Both the position numbers and the translations under genes were made by a program. A stretch of 14,413 nt of DNA. It comes from Bryobacterales bacterium. Its GTDB lineage: Bacteria; Acidobacteriota; Terriglobia; Bryobacterales; Bryobacteraceae. Each line of letters begins with the position of its first letter. Position 1 is the first letter of the stretch. Location: assembly GCA_003142355.1 (NCBI GenBank), contig PLMF01000247.1:2006-16418 (forward strand), read 5' to 3'. The notes beneath the pieces were generated by a model. The model searched no databases and was not told the origin of the DNA. It saw only the letters and a program-made list of their open reading frames with translations. Of the stretch, positions 8,513-14,413 are shown one piece after another.

Positions 8513-9202
8513 ATGCGCTTGATTACACTCACACTCGCACTCGCGCTGGGATGCGCGCCGCTGGCCGCCAAGGACGAAAAGAGTAAGACGGCCGAGAGGC
8601 TGGACGATGCGGCCAGCCTGTTTTCCGAGATCATGGGGGCCCCGGACAAATCGATTCCCCAGGACCTGCTGGATAAGTCCTACTGCATCGTGCTGGTGCC
8701 TGGTTTAAAGAAGGCTGCCTTCGGCTTCGGCGGGAAGTACGGGCGCGGCTTCTCTATTTGCCGCAATCCCAGCCAACCGGGTTGGGGACCGCCGGCCGCC
8801 ATTCGCATTGAAGGCGGCAGCGTCGGCTTCCAGATCGGCATCTCCTCGACGGATGTAGTCCTGCTGATCATGAACGAGGGTGGGATGAAGCATCTCACCA
8901 CCAGCAAGTTCACCATCGGGGCGGATGCCACGGCTGCCGCCGGTCCCGTGGGCCGCAACGCCACTGCCCAGACGGACGCCCTGATGAACGCCGAGATTCT
9001 CTCCTGGTCCCGTTCGCGCGGCGCCTTCGTCGGCATCTCGCTGGACGGCGCCACGCTGCGCAACGACATCGACGAGAACCAGGCCATGTATGGCCAGCGG
9101 TGGGAGAGCAAGCAGATCCTCGGCAGTGGCGCCAAGCTCCCCGCCATGGCGGAGAAACTGCTGGCCGCCCTGAACAAGTACTCGTCGCGCCGGACCCATT
9201 AG
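8513..9202 (+). CDS. SYLF (Ysc84-type) lipid-binding-domain protein, exported
   Basis: A 229-residue protein. The N-terminus MRLITLTLALALGCAPLAA is a probable signal peptide; Cys14 in LALGC is a poor lipobox, so a lipoprotein is possible but less likely. The rest is one SYLF domain: KTAERLDDAASLFSEIM, then SYCIVLVPGLKKAAFGFGGKYGRG, the glycine-rich SVGFQIGISSTDVVLLIMNE, KFTIGADATAAAGPVGRNA and the closing SRSRGAFVGISLDGATL. Eukaryotic members bind phosphoinositides and actin; the role of secreted bacterial versions is not established, although a periplasmic or envelope lipid role is a fair guess. It starts 25 bases after the adaptor gene on the same strand and may be read with the exporter operon, but no good ribosome site is visible close to its ATG. 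Confidence 0.88.
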   Translation: MRLITLTLALALGCAPLAAKDEKSKTAERLDDAASLFSEIMGAPDKSIPQDLLDKSYCIVLVPGLKKAAFGFGGKYGRGFSICRNPSQPGWGPPAAIRIEGGSVGFQIGISSTDVVLLIMNEGGMKHLTTSKFTIGADATAAAGPVGRNATAQTDALMNAEILSWSRSRGAFVGISLDGATLRNDIDENQAMYGQRWESKQILGSGAKLPAMAEKLLAALNKYSSRRTH

Positions 9203-9251
9203 GGGCCAGACACCCGCGTCCGCCCCACGTTTATACTGGAGTTCTGTCCCC

Positions 9252-10064
9252 ATGAGCACCCCATTCCAAATCGCGGTCTGCGGAAGCATTGTCCCCGACC
9301 CACTGCAAACCTTGGAGCCGGTCATCGGCCCTGCCGGTCCCTCCCTCAAGAATGAAATGATGCTGCCGGCCGTGCTGGACCCTTGGGCCGGCCACGCCCT
9401 GTTCGAAGCGGCCCACCTGGCGCGGCAGACACCGGGGAGCAAGGTCTGGCTGGTCAGCCTCGGACCCAAAGCCAAGCTTCAGCAGGTGATGATGACGGTG
9501 GCGCAGAAGGTCCCTTTCGAGTTGGTGGCGCTGGATGGACCCGCTTCGGGTTTCACCGATTCCTTCGAGACCGCGGCGGCTCTGGCGGCCGCCATCGCGG
9601 CCATTCCGGGACTCGATCGCACGAAACTGCTGGTGTTCGGCGGATGGGAATCGGCCTCTCGCGGTGCCGGCTCCACGTTGCAGATGGTGGGCGAGCGCCT
9701 GGGGATCGCCGAGCAGTTCCAGGGTGTCGACCAGGTGACCGTGGCCGAAGACGGCAGCCTCGAAATCCTGGAGCGTATCGAAGGCGGCCGGCACCAGGTT
9801 TCGGTGTGCGCCGCGCCGCCGGCGGTGCTGGGTTGGGCCACGGGCAACTTGCCCGAGCCGCGCAACAATCCGCAGATCGGAATGGCCAACATGCGCGCCA
9901 TCATGCCCGCGCTGCAGCGCGCCAAGCCCACGCCCGTCCCCAACACCGGGCTGTCGTTTCACTCCGTGAACCTGCCCAAGCAGCAGAGAGAGACGCGCAT
10001 CGTGAAGGACCTGCCGGCCGAAGAGATTGCGCGCGAAATCGTCGCCTGGATGGCGGAGGAGTAA
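9252..10064 (+). CDS. Electron transfer flavoprotein beta-subunit-like protein (divergent EtfB/FixA)
   Basis: A 270-residue Etf beta-type protein, normally one half of a soluble FAD/AMP heterodimer that carries electrons from dehydrogenases. Family features are the N-terminal strand FQIAVCGSIVPDP, the helix DPWAGHALFEAAHLARQ (the usual NPFDEIAVEEA region), KVWLVSLGPKAKLQQVM, and the signature-like LERIEGGRHQVSVCAAPPAV (173-192) followed by LPEPRNNPQIGMANMRAI. The usual DGDTGQVGP-type nucleotide motif is replaced by GGWESASRGAGSTLQMVGE (about 130-148). GGAG lies ten bases before the ATG. The next gene, Etf alpha-like, begins one base after its stop with a strong ribosome site inside this gene, so the pair should be made together. 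No dehydrogenase or Etf-quinone oxidoreductase is in the window, so the electron donor is unknown. Confidence 0.85.
   Translation: MSTPFQIAVCGSIVPDPLQTLEPVIGPAGPSLKNEMMLPAVLDPWAGHALFEAAHLARQTPGSKVWLVSLGPKAKLQQVMMTVAQKVPFELVALDGPASGFTDSFETAAALAAAIAAIPGLDRTKLLVFGGWESASRGAGSTLQMVGERLGIAEQFQGVDQVTVAEDGSLEILERIEGGRHQVSVCAAPPAVLGWATGNLPEPRNNPQIGMANMRAIMPALQRAKPTPVPNTGLSFHSVNLPKQQRETRIVKDLPAEEIAREIVAWMAEE
10055..10061 (+). promoter_or_regulatory. Ribosome-binding site fixing the GTG start of the Etf alpha-like gene
   Basis: GGAGGAG lies at the end of the beta-subunit gene, four bases before GTG at 10066. It favours this GTG over the in-frame ATG at 10027, which would lie inside the upstream gene and add 13 unrelated residues. 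Confidence 0.7.
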
Positions 10065-10065
10065 C

Positions 10066-11076
10066 GTGGAAACCATACTGCTTCTGGCGCATACGGAACC
10101 CGATGGCGCCTTGGCCAAACCGGCGCTCGAATGCCTGACGGCCGCGCTGGCGTTGGGCGGCTCACTAACTGTCGGGCTGGTGGGCGCCCGCGTGGAAGCC
10201 GCCGCCAGCCAGATCGCCGGCTGCGGCGCCGCGCGATTCCTGGCGGTTATCGGCGAGGCGTTCGCCGAACCGCGCTACGCAACCGACGCCGCCGCCGCCG
10301 AAGCGCTTTGCCGCGCGGCCGGCGCCGCCATAGCGATGGCCCCTTCGACTGCGCGATGGGCGCGCTCTCTCCCCGGCGTGGCCTATCGCCTGGGTGGCCG
10401 CGTCGATACCCACGCTACCAACCTGGCGGCCGGGAATGGAACGCCGGCGGTCACCCGCTGGTTCTACCGGCAGCGCATGGAAGCGGTGCTTTCACGCCGC
10501 GAGCGGCCCTGGGTCATCCTGCTCGATTCCGGCTGTTTCGCCCCGTGGAGCGGCCCCGCAGGAACAGCCAGCGTGGAACCCGTGGCGGTCGCCGCACCCG
10601 AAACCCGCACCACGGTCACCGGCGTGCGCGCCCCCAAGGCCGACGAGCAAACCATTCGCCCCGATGCCAAGCTCCTGTTTGTGGCCGGCGCTGGCTGGAC
10701 CAAGAAGCAATCCGACGGAGCCGTGCACGCGGCCGAAGCGGAGACCCTGATCCTGGGATTCCTGCGCGCGGCCCAGGCCTCCCTCGGCGGCAGCAAGTCG
10801 CTGGTGGACCTGAGCGGCGAAGGCGAGGCGGTGCTGCGCTTCATGACGCACCTGAACCAGATCGGCCAGACCGGCTCGACGCCGCGCCACGCCAAGGGTC
10901 TTTCCACGTGTTGCCACGGCGAGGAGCCGCACGTGGTGGGTTGGCGCTTTGTGAACCAGCGCCGCGCCATCAACCTGGACGCCAACTGCGGCTGGGCGCG
11001 CGGCAAAGCCGACGTGCTCTACGTCGCCGACGCCTTCGAAGTGATGCGCCACCTGAACCGCCTGCTGCAGGCGTGA
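10066..11076 (+). CDS. Electron transfer flavoprotein alpha-subunit-like protein (divergent EtfA/FixB)
   Basis: A 336-residue Etf alpha-type protein starting at GTG. The N-terminal half has the family Rossmann-like fold (ETILLLAHTEPDGALAKPALECLTAA; PSTARWARSLPGVAYRLGG). The C-terminal half, which in ordinary EtfA holds FAD, retains LLFVAGAGWTKKQSDG, a GSKSLVDLSGEGE segment in place of the usual SRxxVD region, and NQIGQTG (264-270). After that it departs from the family. The usual YIAVGISGAIQH motif is replaced by GLSTCCHGEEPHVVGW, with Cys282, Cys283, His284 and His289. The following INLDANCGWARGKADVLYVADAFEVM corresponds to the canonical INKDPEAPIFQVADYG region. FAD binding may be altered, or the Cys/His cluster may hold something else (inference). 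It ends the plus-strand run and faces the kinase operon. Confidence 0.85.
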   Translation: METILLLAHTEPDGALAKPALECLTAALALGGSLTVGLVGARVEAAASQIAGCGAARFLAVIGEAFAEPRYATDAAAAEALCRAAGAAIAMAPSTARWARSLPGVAYRLGGRVDTHATNLAAGNGTPAVTRWFYRQRMEAVLSRRERPWVILLDSGCFAPWSGPAGTASVEPVAVAAPETRTTVTGVRAPKADEQTIRPDAKLLFVAGAGWTKKQSDGAVHAAEAETLILGFLRAAQASLGGSKSLVDLSGEGEAVLRFMTHLNQIGQTGSTPRHAKGLSTCCHGEEPHVVGWRFVNQRRAINLDANCGWARGKADVLYVADAFEVMRHLNRLLQA

Positions 11077-11080
11077 TCCT

Positions 11081-11098
11081 GGAGGCACCGCTGCCTCC
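11081..11098. terminator. Hairpin after the Etf genes
   Basis: ggaggca-ccgc-tgcctcc forms a 7-bp GC-rich stem with a 4-base loop, starting five bases after the Etf alpha stop codon. No T-run follows on the plus strand, so this is a terminator-like hairpin or 3'-end stabiliser rather than a textbook intrinsic terminator. It lies between convergent genes and could serve both directions. Confidence 0.4.
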
Positions 11099-11210
11099 AC
11101 CTTACCTCTGCCCTCGCCTTTTCACGATTCTCCGCTGCCTCTGCGCTCTCAGCTTTTGCCTTTACTCTTTTCCTCTTCTCCGCGTTTTTCTCCGCGTCTC
11201 CGCGTCGAAA
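11099..11210. repeat. C/T-rich (G/A-rich on minus strand) intergenic repeat with TCTCCGCGT units
   Basis: A strongly strand-asymmetric stretch, almost free of A on the plus strand until about 11200. It contains three copies of tctccgcgt at 11177-11185, 11189-11197 and 11197-11205, with looser cctctgc/ctctgcgct units before them. Read on the minus strand it gives a spurious peptide rich in Arg, Glu, Ala and Lys (GDAEKNAEKRKR). I recall similar 'CTCTGCGTCTCTGCG' blocks scattered between genes in many environmental bacteria, with no known function. A short relative (ttctgcgt twice) lies at 1731-1748. Confidence 0.6.
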
Positions 11211-11250
11211 AAGATCGTCCTGTTTGGTCCCATCTCTGCTGGTTAGGCGT

Positions 11251-12219
11251 TCATCCATGCCGCGCGACGTATAGCAGCAGCCCAAAGATGACCACGGGAA
11301 TCAGAGCCAGCATCAGATAGAACAGAACCGTCCGCGGCCAGGACGCCCGCCGGCGCTTCCAGTCGCGCAACTCGGGGCGCTCGGCCACTCCGACCTGGTC
11401 CAGGTGTCCCAGGTCCCAGGCGAACTCCCGGGCGCTCGCGTAGCGGCTCTTGGGATCGCGTTCCAGCGCGCGATAGATGACTTCCTGCAGCTCGGGTGTG
11501 ACTTCGGGATCGGCCTCGCGCGGCGGCTTGGGATGATTCAGCAGCCGGTCGTTCATGATCGCGAATGCATTGGGGCCCGAAAACGGAGTCGTCCCGGTCA
11601 GCATTTCGTAGAGCATCACGCCCAAAGCATACACGTCACTCCGCGCGTCTCCGCGCTTGCCCTTCACCTGTTCGGGGGAGATGTACTCGGGCGTGCCCAT
11701 GACCTGCGAGAGCTTGGTGAATGTCAGGCGGCGGGAGCCGGCCAGCGAAGCGATGCCGAAATCGATGAGTTTGATATGGTCCTCACTGTCGACCATGATG
11801 TTCTCGGGCTTCAAGTCGCGGTGGACTACGCCGTGGGTGTGGATGTACTCGAGGGCGTCGCAGATGCCGAGCGTGATTCGAACCGCGCGCTCGGGAGGAA
11901 GTTTGTGGCGCTCCCTGAGGATCTCGCGCAGCAGGCGCCCCTCGGCCCACTCCATGACCATGTAGACCTGGCTGCGATCGTCGCCGGCGAACACCTTCAT
12001 GACGCCAGGGTGATCGAGGTCCTTGCCAATCTCCTCTTCGCGATGAAATCGGTCGAAGAGGACCGGGTCGCTTTCCATCTCGGGATGCGGGACCTTGATG
12101 GCGACTAAACGGCCCGTGCGCAAGTCGGCGCCTTTGAAGATGGAAGCCATGCCGCTGCGCGCCACCAGGCTGTCAATGCGGTAGTGATCGAGTTGATCGC
12201 CGGGATGGACGGGAGTCAT
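11251..12219 (-). CDS. Hanks-type Ser/Thr protein kinase with C-terminal membrane anchor
   Basis: Eukaryote-like protein kinase of 322 residues. Catalytic parts: ATP lysine Lys42 in VAIKV, Glu-containing helix C (RFHREEEIGKDL), HRDLKPEN with catalytic Asp135, DFG at 153-155, activation segment with MGTPEYISPEQ, and DVYALGVMLYEMLTGTTPF. The glycine loop is reduced: LVARSGMASIFKG keeps only one of the usual glycines. A TM helix at about 298-317 is followed by only a few residues (ARHG), so the kinase is tail-anchored facing the cytoplasm and has no extracellular sensor such as PASTA. Its ATG shares a base with the phosphatase stop codon (TAATG), implying translational coupling. Likely substrates are itself, the permease, or a regulator outside the window. 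Confidence 0.93.
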   Translation of the reverse strand: MTPVHPGDQLDHYRIDSLVARSGMASIFKGADLRTGRLVAIKVPHPEMESDPVLFDRFHREEEIGKDLDHPGVMKVFAGDDRSQVYMVMEWAEGRLLREILRERHKLPPERAVRITLGICDALEYIHTHGVVHRDLKPENIMVDSEDHIKLIDFGIASLAGSRRLTFTKLSQVMGTPEYISPEQVKGKRGDARSDVYALGVMLYEMLTGTTPFSGPNAFAIMNDRLLNHPKPPREADPEVTPELQEVIYRALERDPKSRYASAREFAWDLGHLDQVGVAERPELRDWKRRRASWPRTVLFYLMLALIPVVIFGLLLYVARHG

Positions 12220-13019
12220 TAGGCGAGCTTGTACGGGCGTCCCCGGTACATGCCCACACGTTCCACGCTGCGAATGCGGATGAGCTGTACACTCACATTA
12301 TCGTTGCCACCTCTTTGGTTTGCAAGATCGACCAGTTCCCGAACGGCGTCCTCTAACCTGGCGTGGTGAGTGGCAATGTCCGCCATCTCCGGCGGAGTCA
12401 CCAGGTTGTGCAGGCCGTCGGAACACAGTAGGAACACATCGCCGGGCAACACCTGGTGCTCATGGGTATCGACGCTGACAAACATCTCGCTTCCCAGCGA
12501 GCGGCTGAGCAGGTGGCTGGTCTGAGCTTCCGCCGCTTCCCGCGTCGAGAGAACACCCAGAAGCACCTGCTCGTTGGTGACGGTATGATCGCGGGTCAGC
12601 GCCTCGGCGTGGCGATGGCGAATGCGATAGCAGCGGGAATCCCCCACGTGAGACACCACCACCCGGTCGAAGCGCAAGGCGCAGGTCACCAGAGTGGTTG
12701 CTATGGCGGAGCCGCCCCGCCCGCTCGCCATTCCGGTCTCGAACACTTTTGTGTTGGCTTCCCGCACCAGACGCGGCAGCAGCGCCGCATGCTGATCCCC
12801 ATTGCGCGCGCGGCGGAACCCGGCCAACAGGGTCTCCACCGCGGTGCGGGAAGCCACCTCGCCCAGCTCCTGGCCCCCCACTCCATCGGCCAGTGCAAAC
12901 AGCCATTCGCGGGCGCCAGACCGCGCGGACACCTCGGGGAGTGCGTACCCGAGATAATCCTCGTTGTGGTCGCGCACGATTCCGCGGTCGGACGCTTGGG
13001 CGAACTCGAGTTCCAGCAT
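12219..13019 (-). CDS. PP2C-family Ser/Thr protein phosphatase
   Basis: Metal-dependent phosphatase of 266 residues, one PP2C catalytic domain with no extra regions. Motifs: DHNED (17-21), ADGVGG with metal-binding Asp45 (44-49), TTLVTCAL, HVGDSRCYR (124-132), LLCSDGLHN (198-205) and GGNDNVSV (237-244), which carries the last metal ligand. I chose the ATG at 13019 because the conserved domain begins six residues later (AQASDRGIVRDHNED). A longer frame reaching 13196 lies wholly inside the permease gene in another frame and has no family features. The start is two bases after the permease stop (TGAATATG), and the stop overlaps the kinase start. It probably reverses phosphorylation by the neighbouring kinase. 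Confidence 0.92.
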   Translation of the reverse strand: MLELEFAQASDRGIVRDHNEDYLGYALPEVSARSGAREWLFALADGVGGQELGEVASRTAVETLLAGFRRARNGDQHAALLPRLVREANTKVFETGMASGRGGSAIATTLVTCALRFDRVVVSHVGDSRCYRIRHRHAEALTRDHTVTNEQVLLGVLSTREAAEAQTSHLLSRSLGSEMFVSVDTHEHQVLPGDVFLLCSDGLHNLVTPPEMADIATHHARLEDAVRELVDLANQRGGNDNVSVQLIRIRSVERVGMYRGRPYKLA

Positions 13020-13021
13020 AT

Positions 13022-14413
13022 TCACGCTGCGGGCGCGCGGTGCGGGACCATCGTTGTCCGCCCGCTGGCCTTGCTCGAGCGCACAAAGTAAATCCCTCCG
13101 TAGCATGCCCATACCGCCGCGATTCCCAGAGCCAGCAGCGGTTCCATCTTGGTGCCGTATCCCATGAAAGGACCGATCAGATAGAACGACATGCACGCCA
13201 AATTCGCCACCAGCCCGAACACGGGAATGAACAGATGCCGCAACGCGCTGAACTTCGGATGCCTGTGGTAAGCCACCATACAGATGATGCAGCTCAACGC
13301 GTACAGCAGGAAGGTGCCGAAATTCGACGCCAGCGTAACGGTGAGCAGCGAATTGGGCATGGCCGCCATTCCGTCGTGCGTGGTGTATCCGAAGCTGGAC
13401 CAGAAGCCCTGCGGCAGTGCTTTGATGGCAGTGTCCGCCGGCGCGCCGGCATCGCCGAAGGCCATCATCACGCCAATGCAGCCGACCACGGCGGAAATTG
13501 TGGCCAGCGTCCAGATGGCCCGATGCGGAGTGAGATTCTTCGAATGCAGCAGGCCGAAGTGCTCGGGCACCTCCGAGTCCTTACCCATGGCGTAAGTGAC
13601 GCGGGCCCCGGTATTCATGCAGGAAAGCGTGGTGCCGATGAGGGCCAGGAACACCGTGAACGCTTCCGTCAGCATGAATGCGCGCCCGCCTCCGGGACCG
13701 AAGACCGCATTGCCCACGACGATCATCATGTCGCCAATGGGCGCCGCGGAGCCGGTGGCGCTTTGCATGGTATAGCCGCTGTTTAAAAAGTAGTTTGCCG
13801 CAAAGTACTCGAACAGATAACAGAACATACCCTGCACGAGCAGTGAGACGATCACCGCGATGGGCACGTCGCGCTTGGCGTTTTTGGCCTCGCCGCCCAT
13901 CGAGGTAACGGATTCAAATCCGACCAGGATGAGGATGGCGACTGTGGCCTGAATGAACGCCCAACTTACATTGTGAATTCCGACCACGGAGGCGCCGCCG
14001 GAGTGGGTCAGGAAGTTGCCCTTCTCGTCCTTGTCGGGGTAAGTGACCAGGAACGGCGCCGGCTTTCCGGCCGCATCCAGCAGGGGCTTTGGCTTCCCGT
14101 CCGCATCGCGAAGAATGGTCTCGGTGGTTTGCCCGTTTACGGTGGCTTTGGCGGTGGCGAACTGGTAGTTGTAGGCATCGCCCGATGTGGAATCGAACTG
14201 ATAGCCGACGCTCCCCGCGGGGTGGTTGGCGCGGTAGCCCAAGGCCAGAGCGGCGAACAGCACCAGCGCGGCAATCTGAATCACGTTGATGGCGATATTG
14301 ACCGCTGTGGAGCCGTTCACGCCGCGATGGGCGATATACGCAATCAGGAATGAGAATACGACGGCGACCACCATCATGAATGCCGTGCCGGGGTTTGAAG
14401 CGCTCATGAAATT
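13022..14413 (-). CDS. APC-superfamily amino-acid permease, 5' end outside window
   Basis: Inner-membrane transporter, at least 461 residues visible, in frame to the window edge. The methionine at 14407 is probably internal: the visible part opens at a middle helix (AFMMVVAVVFSFLIAYIAHRGVNGS) and lacks the family's first four or so helices. Recognisable is the APC motif GFESVTSMGGEAKNAKRDVPIA, then further helices such as AFTVFLALIGTTLSCMNTGARVTYAMGKD and AIWTLATISAVVGCIGVMMAF. An unusual hydrophilic loop of about 90 residues (59-148 counted from 14407, bases 13964-14233) carries DADGKPKPLLDAAGKPAPF between two helices. The substrate is probably an amino acid or polyamine and cannot be narrowed. 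It is first in the operon with the phosphatase and kinase. Confidence 0.88.
   Translation of the reverse strand, partial: NFMSASNPGTAFMMVVAVVFSFLIAYIAHRGVNGSTAVNIAINVIQIAALVLFAALALGYRANHPAGSVGYQFDSTSGDAYNYQFATAKATVNGQTTETILRDADGKPKPLLDAAGKPAPFLVTYPDKDEKGNFLTHSGGASVVGIHNVSWAFIQATVAILILVGFESVTSMGGEAKNAKRDVPIAVIVSLLVQGMFCYLFEYFAANYFLNSGYTMQSATGSAAPIGDMMIVVGNAVFGPGGGRAFMLTEAFTVFLALIGTTLSCMNTGARVTYAMGKDSEVPEHFGLLHSKNLTPHRAIWTLATISAVVGCIGVMMAFGDAGAPADTAIKALPQGFWSSFGYTTHDGMAAMPNSLLTVTLASNFGTFLLYALSCIICMVAYHRHPKFSALRHLFIPVFGLVANLACMSFYLIGPFMGYGTKMEPLLALGIAAVWACYGGIYFVRSSKASGRTTMVPHRAPAA

Noticed and set aside
9232..9237. TATACT as a -10 box for the Etf pair
   Set aside because: Transcription would start after the GGAG ribosome site that serves the ATG at 9252, and the -35 match is poor. 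It may be coincidence.
11019..11285. 88-codon minus-strand open frame over the C/T-rich intergenic block
   Set aside because: It is the translation of a low-complexity repeat overlapping the ends of two real genes; no sign of selection as protein.
13020..13196. N-terminal extension of the phosphatase to 13196
   Set aside because: The extension lies inside the permease coding region in another frame, and PP2C homology begins just after the ATG at 13019.
12698..13786. 362-codon plus-strand frame crossing the phosphatase and permease genes
   Set aside because: It spans two well-supported genes on the other strand and has Arg/Pro-rich shadow composition.

Overview
The window looks like chromosomal DNA from a soil-type Acidobacteriota, most likely near Solibacter/Bryobacter. 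This is inferred from three things: high GC content, a sensor kinase of the Reg_prop/Y_Y_Y type, and short intergenic repeats of kinds I associate with these genomes. No database search was possible. I see no tRNA, rRNA, CRISPR array, transposase or phage gene.

Layout. (1) Bases 1-1523, minus strand: a membrane sensor histidine kinase, cut by the window edge before its C-terminus. Its periplasmic beta-propeller appears to have been deleted in frame. (2) Bases 1524-1786: a regulatory gap with dispersed-repeat fragments. (3) Bases 1787-4169, plus strand: a small STAS protein overlapping a GAF-GAF-AAA+-Fis activator of sigma-54 RNA polymerase. (4) Bases 4293-8487, plus strand: a complete tripartite multidrug exporter in the order TolC-like, EmrB-like, EmrA-like. 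A sigma-54-like -24/-12 element lies just before it, so the adjacent activator is its natural candidate regulator. (5) Bases 8513-9202: an exported SYLF-domain protein. (6) Bases 9252-11076: a divergent electron-transfer flavoprotein pair (beta then alpha) whose usual cofactor-binding motifs are replaced. (7) Bases 11077-11250: a convergent gap holding a hairpin and a C/T-rich repeat. (8) Bases 11251-14413, minus strand: an operon transcribed right to left, APC-family permease (5' end outside the window), PP2C phosphatase, Hanks-type Ser/Thr kinase. Its junctions are so tight that translation is probably coupled.

Working together: the STAS and sigma-54 proteins probably sense a signal and switch on the exporter. 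The phosphatase and membrane-anchored kinase form an opposing pair that may act on the permease or report on its state. I find no clear evidence of a wholly new defence or mobile system. The most unusual items are the propeller-less sensor kinase, the Etf-like pair with a CCHGEEPH segment where the alpha-subunit FAD motif should be, the permease-phosphatase-kinase operon, and the possible sigma-54 control of the exporter.
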